Source: Spirillospora albida (GTDB lineage: Bacteria > Actinomycetota > Actinomycetes > Streptosporangiales > Streptosporangiaceae). Taken from it: a stretch of DNA of 64,000 bases. Positions 43,944-52,000 of the stretch are shown here, one piece after another; within the stretch, counting starts at the first letter, position 1, and each line of letters begins with the position of its first letter. Both the position numbers and the translations under genes were made by a program. The notes under the pieces are model-generated. The model worked only from the letters and a program-made list of their open reading frames with translations. It searched no databases and was not told where the DNA came from. The DNA is taken from the NCBI RefSeq assembly GCF_000718255.1, contig NZ_JOFJ01000002.1:1-64000 (forward strand), in the 5' to 3' direction.

Positions 43944-45719
43944 TCAGGGGCTGAGCCAAAGGCGGGTGTAGTCGTAGCCCGCCGCCGTGGGCAGGAAGAG
44001 GGCGTTGTGGACGCGGGACGAGTGGAAGATGGGCTGGTCGCGGTCCAGCAGGGGGATGATCGCGGCGTCGTCCATGATCTTCTGGTCGGCCATGGCCCAG
44101 AAGCCGGCGGCCCGGTCCGGGCTGGACGCGGTCAGGGCCGCGTCGATCAGGCCGTTGACCTCGGGATTGTCATAGCCGCCGTAGTTGGTGGAGTTCGGGC
44201 CGTAGGTCCGGCCGTCGAACAGCGGCTGGATGATCGACCGGCCGTTGTTGCCGTACCAGTCGGGGGTCCAGCCGGGGGCGGCGATGTCCCACTGGCCCTC
44301 GCGGGCCTTCGCGGGATCGGTGAGCGTCGCCGAGTAGAAGGAGCCGCCCGCGTCCGCCGTGAGGATCGCCTTCACGTTACAGGCGGCCAGGTTCCCGGCG
44401 ATCGACTGCGCGAGGAGCCTGTGGACGCTGTTCGTCCGGTACGGGAACTTCAGCGTGAGGCGGGCATGGCCGGCCTTGGCGAGCAGCTGGCGGCACTTGG
44501 CCGGGTCACCGGCCTCGTCGGCGGTCGGGTAGGGGTTGCGCGGTGCGTGCCCGGAGTTGCCCGGCGGGATCACCGTGTGCAGCGGTTCCGCGACGGACGG
44601 CCCGCCGACGAGCTTGATGAGGGCGGAGCGGTCGACGGCGTACTGCAGCGCCTGCCTGACCTCCCGCTTGCCCAGCGCCCCGCCGTTGTTCGGGCTGCGG
44701 GTGTTGAACACCAGGTACGGGCTGTTGTTCGGGGTCTCCCGGATCGCGAAGCGCGGGTCGCGGCGCAGCCCGGGGATGGCGGCCGTCGGGACGGGCTGGT
44801 CCCACGCGAGGTCGGCGGTGCCCTGCTCCAGCTGCTGCTGGACGGTCTCCGGGGAGTCCTGGCCGAACGTGATCTGGATCTTCTCGACGTGCCGCTCGCG
44901 CAGCGGGTCGCTCTCCCGCCGCCATGCCCGGTTGTGCTCCAGGACGACCGACATGCCGGGCCGGTACTCGGTGATCTGGTACGGGCCGTTGGAGATCGTG
45001 CGGCGGCGGAACTCCGGGCCGTCGGGGACGTACCGGTCGTACTCCGCCGGCGCCGCCGCGGTGAACGGCAGCGACAGCAGGTTGAGGAAGTCGCTGGCCG
45101 GCTTCTCCAGCGTGAACACGAGCGTCCGGTCGTCCCTGGCCCGGACGCCCTCGAACCCGTGCTCGCGCTGGTAGGCCGCCATCGCCTTCGGGTCATCGCG
45201 GTCGACCGCGGAGAAGCCCCGGCAGAACGCGTCCATCCCCTTGAGGGTCGAGATGTAGTAGCCCTTGCCCGCGGACGGGGACGCCGGGTTGCAGAGCCGT
45301 TCGAACCCCCGCACGAAGTCGTGCGCGGTCACGGGGCGCGGCGGGCTCGTGTTCCACTGGACGCCCGTCCGCAGCCGCACCGTGTACGTCCGGCCGTCCT
45401 TGGCGATGTCGCCGTTCTCCCGGCTGGGGACGCGCGCCGCCACGTCCGCCTGCACGGGCACGGTCTCGGGGAACGCGTTGGACGCGCGCACGCCGAACAG
45501 CGTGCGGGCGAACGTCCGGACCAGGCCGTAGGAGCCGACGCTGGAGACCGACGCGGTGTCGAGGTGCTCGACATCGGACGAGCCGATCACGCGCAGCGTG
45601 CCGCCCGGACGCGGCGGGCCCTGCGCCCCGGCGCCCCCGCCCGCGCACCCGGTCAGCGCGGCGGCGAGCACGGCGAGCCCGGTGAGCCCGGCCGAGACCT
45701 TGATCAGCTCGCGTGCCAT
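43944..45719 (-). CDS. Oligopeptide-type ABC substrate-binding lipoprotein
   Basis: 591 residues from ATG at 45719 with GGAGGG 5 nt upstream. A lipobox (AAALTGCAGG, Cys at about residue 24) ends the signal peptide. Family 5 solute-binding features: LRVIGSSDVEHLDTASV, DGRTYTVRLRTGVQWN, PVTAHDFVRGFERL, DLAWDQPVP, and GYDNPEVNGLIDAAL. It would capture a peptide or similar ligand outside the membrane. No permease or ATPase gene lies nearby, so it is an orphan binding protein. Confidence 0.9.
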   Translation of the reverse strand: MARELIKVSAGLTGLAVLAAALTGCAGGGAGAQGPPRPGGTLRVIGSSDVEHLDTASVSSVGSYGLVRTFARTLFGVRASNAFPETVPVQADVAARVPSRENGDIAKDGRTYTVRLRTGVQWNTSPPRPVTAHDFVRGFERLCNPASPSAGKGYYISTLKGMDAFCRGFSAVDRDDPKAMAAYQREHGFEGVRARDDRTLVFTLEKPASDFLNLLSLPFTAAAPAEYDRYVPDGPEFRRRTISNGPYQITEYRPGMSVVLEHNRAWRRESDPLRERHVEKIQITFGQDSPETVQQQLEQGTADLAWDQPVPTAAIPGLRRDPRFAIRETPNNSPYLVFNTRSPNNGGALGKREVRQALQYAVDRSALIKLVGGPSVAEPLHTVIPPGNSGHAPRNPYPTADEAGDPAKCRQLLAKAGHARLTLKFPYRTNSVHRLLAQSIAGNLAACNVKAILTADAGGSFYSATLTDPAKAREGQWDIAAPGWTPDWYGNNGRSIIQPLFDGRTYGPNSTNYGGYDNPEVNGLIDAALTASSPDRAAGFWAMADQKIMDDAAIIPLLDRDQPIFHSSRVHNALFLPTAAGYDYTRLWLSP

Positions 45720-45831
45720 CACGCCCTCCACCCGCGTATTCACCTTCGGTGTCACAGTAGGGCCGCAGAGTGACGAAGTGCCGGTACATCGCCGTTTTCC
45801 CCTGCGCTTTCTCCGGCGGGACCGGAGAACG

Positions 45832-45872
45832 CGGACGCCCCGACACGGGAGTCTTCCGTGTCGGGGCGTCCG
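45832..45872 (-). terminator. Strong terminator after ino1
   Basis: A 17-bp perfect stem (left arm begins CGGACGCCCCGACACGG) with a 7-nt loop, 55 nt downstream of the minus-strand ino1 stop. Confidence 0.85.
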
Positions 45873-45926
45873 TCGCGGCGCTTTGTGATCAGCCTCTCAC
45901 CGGGCGGCGGGGCGGTGTGCCGGGGG

Positions 45927-47006
45927 TCAGCGCTCGACGTCGCCGCGGATGAAGGCCTCGACGGCCTCGCGCGCCTGGTCGTCGTTGTACTGCTCCGGCG
46001 GCGACTTCATGAAGTAGGAGCTCGCCGACAGGATCGGGCCGCCGACGCCGCGGTCCTTCGCGATCTTCGCGGCGCGGACGGCGTCGATGATGACGCCCGC
46101 GGAGTTCGGGGAGTCCCAGACCTCGAGCTTGTACTCCAGGTTCAGCGGGGTGTCGCCGAAGGACCTGCCCTCCAGGCGGACGTAGGCCCACTTGCGGTCG
46201 TCCAGCCACGGCACGTGGTCGGACGGGCCGATGTGCACGTCGGCCTTCGCCATCTCGTGCGGGATCTGCGACGTGACCGACTGCGTCTTGGAGATCTTCT
46301 TGGACTGGAGGCGCTTGCGCTCCAGCATGTTCATGAAGTCCATGTTGCCGCCGAAGTTGAGCTGGTACGTGCGCAGCAGCTCGACGCCGCGGTCCTCGAA
46401 GAGCTTGGCCATGACGCGGTGCGTGATGGTCGCGCCGACCTGGGACTTGATGTCGTCGCCGACGATCGGGACGCCCGCGTCCGTGAACTTCTGCGCCCAC
46501 TCGGGGTCGCTGGCGATGAACACCGGCAGCGCGTTCACGAACGCGACCTTGGCGTCGATGCAGGCCTGCGCGTAGAAGCGGTCGGCCTCCTCGGAGCCCA
46601 CCGGCAGGTAGGACACGAGGACGTCCACCTCGGCGTCCTTCAGCGCCTGCACCACGTCGACCGGCTCGGCGTCCGACTCCTCGACCATGTCGAGGTAGTA
46701 CTCGCCCAGGCCGTCCAGGGTGTGGCCGCGCTGGACGGTCACGCCGGTCGGGGGCACGTCGGCGAACTTGATGGTGTTGTTCTCGCTGGCGTGGATGGCC
46801 TCGGACAGGTCCATCCCGACCTTCTTGGCGTCCACGTCGAACGCCGCCACGAACTCCACGTCGCCGACGTGGTAGTCGCCGAACTGGACGTGCATGAGGC
46901 CGGGGACCCGCGTCTCGGGGGCCGCGTCCTTGTAGAACTCGACACCCTGGACGAGCGAAGAGGCGCAGTTGCCCACACCCACGATGGCTACGCGCACCGA
47001 ACCCAT
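45927..47006 (-). CDS. ino1: Inositol-3-phosphate synthase
   Basis: 359 residues, ATG at 47006 with AAGGAG 8 nt upstream. It converts glucose 6-phosphate to inositol 1-phosphate, the entry point to phosphatidylinositol lipids and mycothiol. MGSVRVAIVGVGNCASSLVQG is the NAD-binding motif; VGDDIKSQVGATITHR and LNFGGNMDFMNM carry the conserved active-site residues, including lysines in SKKISKTQSV. It lies 72 nt after the PadR regulator on the same strand, an arrangement shared with mycobacteria. Confidence 0.97.
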   Translation of the reverse strand: MGSVRVAIVGVGNCASSLVQGVEFYKDAAPETRVPGLMHVQFGDYHVGDVEFVAAFDVDAKKVGMDLSEAIHASENNTIKFADVPPTGVTVQRGHTLDGLGEYYLDMVEESDAEPVDVVQALKDAEVDVLVSYLPVGSEEADRFYAQACIDAKVAFVNALPVFIASDPEWAQKFTDAGVPIVGDDIKSQVGATITHRVMAKLFEDRGVELLRTYQLNFGGNMDFMNMLERKRLQSKKISKTQSVTSQIPHEMAKADVHIGPSDHVPWLDDRKWAYVRLEGRSFGDTPLNLEYKLEVWDSPNSAGVIIDAVRAAKIAKDRGVGGPILSASSYFMKSPPEQYNDDQAREAVEAFIRGDVER

Positions 47007-47078
47007 CCGATTGCTCCTTCTCTCTTAGCGGAACATGTGGTGTTTCTTCACCCGACCCCGAGGGCGCCGGGCCGCGGT

Positions 47079-47699
47079 TCAGCGGCCCTTCTCCCGAGGC
47101 ATGTCCTGATTGATTTGCGAAGTTCTGGCTTGCCGTTCCTGCTCCGCCCGCTCGCGCCCGATGAGCTCGTTGAGCCACCGGACCTCGCGCTCGACGGACT
47201 CGAGCCCGTGGTTCTGCAGTTCGAGCGTGTAGGAGTCGACCCGTTCCCGGGTGCGCGCCAGAGCGGCGCGCACGCTCTCCAGCCGCTCCTCCAGCCGGCT
47301 GCGCCGGCCCTCGAGGATGCGCAGCCGCACGTCGGCGCGGGTGTGCGAGAAGAAGGCGAAGTGCACGCCGAACCCCTCGTCCTCCCACGACGCCGGACCC
47401 GCCTCGGTGAGCAGCTGCTGGAGCCGCTCCTTGCCCTCGGCGGTGAGCTTGTAGACGATCTTCGACCTGCGGCTCTGCAGCGCGAGCGCCCCGTTCGGCT
47501 CCTCGGGGCGGTCCTCGATGATCAGACCGCTGCCGAGCAGCTGCTTGAGGCAGGGGTAGAGCGACCCGTACGAGAACGCGCGGAACATGCCCAGCAGGGT
47601 GTTGAGCCGCTTGCGCAGCTCGTAGCCGTGCATCGGGGACTCGTGCAGCAGCCCGAGCACGGCGAGCTCCAGCACGCCCGCGCCCTTCTTGGCCGCCAT
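47079..47699 (-). CDS. PadR-family transcriptional regulator
   Basis: 206 residues, ATG at 47699, GGAAGAGGGAAG upstream. The winged helix is at the N-terminus: LELAVLGLLHESPMHGYELRKRLNTLLG, then FRAFSYGSLYPCLKQLLGSGLI. The C-terminal half is a long coiled coil (RILEGRRSRLEERLESVRAALARTRERVD) used for dimerisation. It is probably a repressor of its own operon with ino1; the matching operator palindrome lies 45-85 nt upstream of its start. Confidence 0.93.
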   Translation of the reverse strand: MAAKKGAGVLELAVLGLLHESPMHGYELRKRLNTLLGMFRAFSYGSLYPCLKQLLGSGLIIEDRPEEPNGALALQSRRSKIVYKLTAEGKERLQQLLTEAGPASWEDEGFGVHFAFFSHTRADVRLRILEGRRSRLEERLESVRAALARTRERVDSYTLELQNHGLESVEREVRWLNELIGRERAEQERQARTSQINQDMPREKGR

Positions 47700-47744
47700 C
47701 CGCTTCCCTCTTCCGCGCTGTCGACATCCGGGTCGATGTCTCGG

Positions 47745-47784
47745 GTCGATGTATCGAGTGAATGTATCGGCTCGATACATCGAC
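47745..47784 (-). promoter_or_regulatory. PadR operator palindrome
   Basis: GTCGATGTATCGAG - 12 nt - CTCGATACATCGAC: perfect 14-bp inverted arms. Each arm contains the ATGTATC / GATACAT core typical of PadR binding. Further half-sites are GTCGATGTCTCG (about 47732) and AATGTATCGG (47761-47770) in the centre. Confidence 0.8.
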
Positions 47785-47856
47785 AAGATACGTAGCGACG
47801 CGTCCCATGGCAAGCCCGGGGCCTTGAGGCGGTGCGCGGCGGGGTACGAACCGTCC

Positions 47857-48249
47857 ATGGGACGGAGGCTGGTCGTCGACTACGGGCTCGCGAAGCGCGC
47901 CGCCCTCACGGAACTGCGGTCGGGTTCACTGGCCAGGGACGACGCCTGCGACGCGCACCCGTACCTGCTGCGCGCCGCGAAGTACCACGGGGAGCCGACC
48001 GACGCCTCCTGCCCCGTCTGCGACCGTGTGCGGCTCACCCACGTCACCTATGTGTACGGAGACGAACTGGGCCGCTACGCCGGGCGGGTGAAGGCCCCCG
48101 CCGAGCTGGCCGCCATGGAGCACGAATACGGCGAATTTCGGGTCTACGTGGTCGAAGTGTGTCAAAGTTGCGCATGGAACCACCTGGCGCAGTCCTACGT
48201 TCTCGGCCACGGGGAGACCGCCCCGAGCGGTGACCGACAAGGAGGATGA
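47857..48249 (+). CDS. DUF5318 zinc-ribbon protein
   Basis: 130 residues, ATG at 47857. Starts MGRRLVVDYGLAKRAALTELRSG; contains CPVC and CQSC pairs about 70 residues apart, with HVTYVYGDELG between, the layout of DUF5318. A counterpart sits between PadR and the first PBP gene in mycobacteria. Likely a small zinc-binding cytoplasmic protein of unknown function. Divergent from padR-ino1. Confidence 0.9.
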   Translation: MGRRLVVDYGLAKRAALTELRSGSLARDDACDAHPYLLRAAKYHGEPTDASCPVCDRVRLTHVTYVYGDELGRYAGRVKAPAELAAMEHEYGEFRVYVVEVCQSCAWNHLAQSYVLGHGETAPSGDRQGG

Positions 48250-48398
48250 TCCGCAGCGCCGCAGGTCAGGACGTCCAGCCGGCCGAGATCCGAGCCTTGC
48301 CGCGCCCTGCGCGCCCCCCGCTCACCAGCCCGCACAGTACTCTTCGGACGGCGCACGAGTTCGGCAACCGCCCGTTTGTCCCCTGTCGATGAGGTCGC

Positions 48399-51300
48399 GT
48401 GAGTAATCCAAGCCAGCCCCGACCGGACGCGGAGTCCGGGCCCCCGAGGCCGGGCGGGCAGCAGGTCCCCCGCCCCGGTCGGCCCGCCGACCCCGCCGCT
48501 CCGGATGCCTTCGGCGAGACCGGTGATGTGAGCACCGGCGCTTCGGCGCCGCCTGTCCCCCCGCCGTTCGTCGGGCCCTTCGACACGGCCGCGGGCGCCC
48601 TGCCGCCCGAGCCGTCCGCCGAGGCGGCGCCGTCGTCGGCCGTGTCCGCCTCGGGACCGATCGCCCCGCCGCCCCCGCCGCCGTCGGCCGCCGGTCCCGC
48701 TGTCATCTTCGGGCCGCCGCCGTCCTCGACGCCCCCCGGCGGGACGCCCGCGTCCGCGACCCCCTCCGGCGGGCTGCCCGTGGAGCCGCAGAAACGTGAT
48801 GTACCGGAGACGCCTCCGGCCCCCTTGAGCGACCCCGCCCCTTTGAGCGACCCCGCCCCCTTGAGCCCAGCCGCCTCGTTGAGCGACCCCGCGCCTGGTG
48901 TTTCCCCGGGCGGAACCTCGGGAAGCGGTGTCGCGTCCGCCAACCCTTTGAACGCCCCCTTGAGCGACCCCCTCGGCGTTGGACCGTCCGCAGGTTTCGG
49001 CGGTGGTGCTCTGAACGCGCCGTTGAGCGGGCCGGGCACTCCGTCCGGCAACCCCTTGAACCCGCCGCCGCTGAGCGACCCGGCGGGCGGCAGCCCTTTG
49101 AGCGGTCCCGCGGGCGACGGTCCGCCGATCGGTGCGGGCGGAGGCCCGCGGTCGAGTCCGCGCATCGGTGATCCGCTGAACGGCACCGCGGGCGACGGCC
49201 TGCCCGTCGGCCCGATAGGAGGCCCGCCGCCGAGCGGGGCCGGCGTCCCGTCCGGCAGTCCCTTGAACGCTCCGCCGAACGCTCCGCGTGGCGGTGTACC
49301 CTCCGGCAACCCGCTGAACGCGCCGATGGGCGCGGCAAGCGGCCCCGGTCTCGGTGGTCCCTCCGGCGGCCCGCCGGTGCGCGTCGGAAAGCACGCGGCC
49401 GGACCGGGTGGTCCCGGGGGAGCGCCAGCGCCCGCAGGAGGTCCGGCGGGGGCGGGCATGCCCGGAAACTTCGGCATGCCGGCCGTGCCGGTCGGCCCCG
49501 GTGGTCCCGGTCTGGGCGGGCCTGGGCCCGGTGGCCCCGGTGGCCCCAGTGGTCCCGGTGGTCCGGGTGGCCCCGGTGGGCCTGGCCGTCCGCGGAAGGG
49601 CGGCGGCAAGCGCGGCTTCGTCGACCATCTGCGTTCCCGCAACGAGGGCTGGCGGCGGTTCCTGCCGTCCTGGAAGCTCGTGGCCGGGGTGTGCGGGCTG
49701 GCGTTCGCCGGATTCGTCACCCTGATCTGGGTCGCGTACTCCAACACGCCCACGCCCGCGGAACCGACCGTGGCCGGCGTCGAGGACCAGGCGTCCATCT
49801 TCTACTACACCGACAAGAGCGAGATCGGGCGGATCGGTAAGAAGCGGCAGAGCGTCGAGCTGAGCAAGGTCCCGGCGCACGTGCAGAACGCGGTGCTGGC
49901 GGCGGAGAACCGGAGCTTCCGCAGCGACCCCGGTTTCTCCATCAAGGGCACCACGCGCGCCGTCTGGAAGAACCTGACGGGCGGGTCCGGCGGCGGGTCC
50001 ACCATCACGCAGCAGCTCGCCAAGAACTACTACTCCGACCCGAACAACCGGACGGTGAACCGGAAGTTCAAGGAGCTGTTCATCTCCCTGAAGCTCGAGG
50101 ACGAGAAGAGCAAGGACGAGATCCTCAAGCTCTACCTGAACACCATCTACTTCGGCCGTGACACGTACGGCATCCAGGCGGCGTCCCGGGAGTACTTCGG
50201 CACGGACGTGTGGAAGCTCACCCCGGCCCAGGCGGCCGTCCTCGGCGGCATCATCCAGAACCCGAACCGGGACATCGGCGAGAAGGAGAACCAGGCCTGG
50301 CTGAAGGCCCGCTACGAGTACACCCTCAAGGGCATGGTCGAGATGAAGGTGCTCAGCCAGGCCGAGGCGGACAAGGCCCTGGCCGCGCTGCCGAAGATCC
50401 GGTCCGCCGGCCAGAACGCGGAACTGTACGGCGGTCAGCGCGGCTACATGCTGATGCGCGCCAAGGAGGAACTCCGCCGCGCGGGCATCGACAGCAAGAT
50501 GCTGACGACGCAGGGCCTGCGGGTCTACACGACGTTCGACCGCAAGAAGATGGCCCAGGCGAAGCGCGCCGCGGAAAAGACCGTGCCGCAGGTCAACCCG
50601 AAGAAGCTCGCGAAGAAGAAGATCCGCGTGGGCCTGGTGTCGGTCAACACGGCCAACGGTGAGGTCGTCGCGTTCTACGGCGGGCCCGACTACCTGGACC
50701 AGGCGTTCGACAATGTGTGGCAGGGGCAGGCGCAGGGCGGATCGGCGATGAAGCCGTACGTCCTGGCGACGGCCCTGAAGCAGAACTACAGCCTGAAGAG
50801 CCTGGTCGAGGGCCGCTCGATGATCCCGCTCGACGGGAACGGGAACGTCGTGTCGGCGGGCACGCCCCGCGCGTACCGGGTCCCGAACGGGCACAAGGAA
50901 GCCCCGGCGATCAACCTCATCAGGGCGACGCAGAACTCGGTGAACACCGCGTTCATCCAGCTGATCGGCAAGGTCGGCATCGAAGAGGTCATCAAGACCG
51001 AGACGGACGCGGGCATCGAGCCCTTCCTGCTGAAGCCGCACAAGTACCCGACGCTGGCGCTCGGCGTGAACGACATCCGGCCGATCGAGCAGGCCGCCGG
51101 ATACGTTCCGTTCGCGAACGGCGGGATCTACCACAAGCCGCACGTCATCCGTTACGTCAGGCTGAGCGACAACAAGACGCAGAAGTACAAGTGGAAGCCC
51201 GTGAAGCGCCGCGTCTTCACCCCCGGAGTGGCGGCGGACGCGACGTACGCGATGAGGCAGGTCGTGAACGCCGGTACCGCGACCGCCGCCCGCCTCCCGG

Positions 51301-51881
51301 ACGGGCGGGAGGCGGCCGGCAAGACGGGCACCACCGACCGCAACGTCGCGACGTGGTTCGTGGGATACGTCCCGCAGTACTCCACGGCGGTGACGATGTA
51401 CAACGACGCCAAGGGACCGGACGGAAGAAAGAAGTCGCTCGTCCTGCCCGGCATCGGCGAGGTCGAGGGCGGGTCCATCCCCGCGCGCATCTGGCGGGCG
51501 TACATGGCGGACGCGACCGCAGGCGAGGAGGCGAAGCCGTTCCCGCAGCCGGTCTGGGGCGGCATCGTCCAGCAGTGGGCCAAGCCGCCGGAGAAGAAGA
51601 AGGACAAGCGCCCGCCGTGGTGCGACTCCCCGATCGGCGAGTACGACCCGCGCTGCCAGGACGACGGTGACGATGGCGATGACGGCGACCAGGGCGACAA
51701 GCCCGCCTGCCAGTCGCCGCTCCCGAACCCGAACTGCGACCCGAACAAGCCGCCGAGCTTCCCGCCCCCGCGGTGGTGGTGCAACCTGCACCGGGACAAC
51801 CCGATATGCCGGCTGACCCGGAACCGTCCGAACATGGAGAGCGCACGTCCGCTGTCCTTCGCGGCGAGGCCGCCGGAATGA
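48399..51881 (+). CDS. Class A penicillin-binding protein 1 (PonA-type)
   Basis: 1160 residues from GTG at 48399. It polymerises and crosslinks peptidoglycan. Residues 1 to about 410 are a Pro/Gly/Ser low-complexity cytoplasmic tail with PLSDPA and NPLNAP repeats; one membrane helix at 427-448. GT51 glycosyltransferase follows: AVLAAENRSFRSDPGFS (ENR instead of the common EDR), GGSTITQQLAKNYY, LYLNTIYFGR. The transpeptidase has SAMK (Ser782), SVN and KTGT (Lys975). The C-terminus carries a C-x8-C-x14-C-x8-C module with PPPRWWC. It matches ponA1 by position. Confidence 0.95.
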   Translation: MSNPSQPRPDAESGPPRPGGQQVPRPGRPADPAAPDAFGETGDVSTGASAPPVPPPFVGPFDTAAGALPPEPSAEAAPSSAVSASGPIAPPPPPPSAAGPAVIFGPPPSSTPPGGTPASATPSGGLPVEPQKRDVPETPPAPLSDPAPLSDPAPLSPAASLSDPAPGVSPGGTSGSGVASANPLNAPLSDPLGVGPSAGFGGGALNAPLSGPGTPSGNPLNPPPLSDPAGGSPLSGPAGDGPPIGAGGGPRSSPRIGDPLNGTAGDGLPVGPIGGPPPSGAGVPSGSPLNAPPNAPRGGVPSGNPLNAPMGAASGPGLGGPSGGPPVRVGKHAAGPGGPGGAPAPAGGPAGAGMPGNFGMPAVPVGPGGPGLGGPGPGGPGGPSGPGGPGGPGGPGRPRKGGGKRGFVDHLRSRNEGWRRFLPSWKLVAGVCGLAFAGFVTLIWVAYSNTPTPAEPTVAGVEDQASIFYYTDKSEIGRIGKKRQSVELSKVPAHVQNAVLAAENRSFRSDPGFSIKGTTRAVWKNLTGGSGGGSTITQQLAKNYYSDPNNRTVNRKFKELFISLKLEDEKSKDEILKLYLNTIYFGRDTYGIQAASREYFGTDVWKLTPAQAAVLGGIIQNPNRDIGEKENQAWLKARYEYTLKGMVEMKVLSQAEADKALAALPKIRSAGQNAELYGGQRGYMLMRAKEELRRAGIDSKMLTTQGLRVYTTFDRKKMAQAKRAAEKTVPQVNPKKLAKKKIRVGLVSVNTANGEVVAFYGGPDYLDQAFDNVWQGQAQGGSAMKPYVLATALKQNYSLKSLVEGRSMIPLDGNGNVVSAGTPRAYRVPNGHKEAPAINLIRATQNSVNTAFIQLIGKVGIEEVIKTETDAGIEPFLLKPHKYPTLALGVNDIRPIEQAAGYVPFANGGIYHKPHVIRYVRLSDNKTQKYKWKPVKRRVFTPGVAADATYAMRQVVNAGTATAARLPDGREAAGKTGTTDRNVATWFVGYVPQYSTAVTMYNDAKGPDGRKKSLVLPGIGEVEGGSIPARIWRAYMADATAGEEAKPFPQPVWGGIVQQWAKPPEKKKDKRPPWCDSPIGEYDPRCQDDGDDGDDGDQGDKPACQSPLPNPNCDPNKPPSFPPPRWWCNLHRDNPICRLTRNRPNMESARPLSFAARPPE

Positions 51882-52000
51882 CGGGGCGTCCGGTATCGCA
51901 GTTCCGGAGGAACCGGGGTCATTTCCCAGCGGACCCCGGCTCCTCCGGGCGCGCAGTACTCTCAGACGACGCACAGCCGTACCCCAGTTGATGAGGTCGC

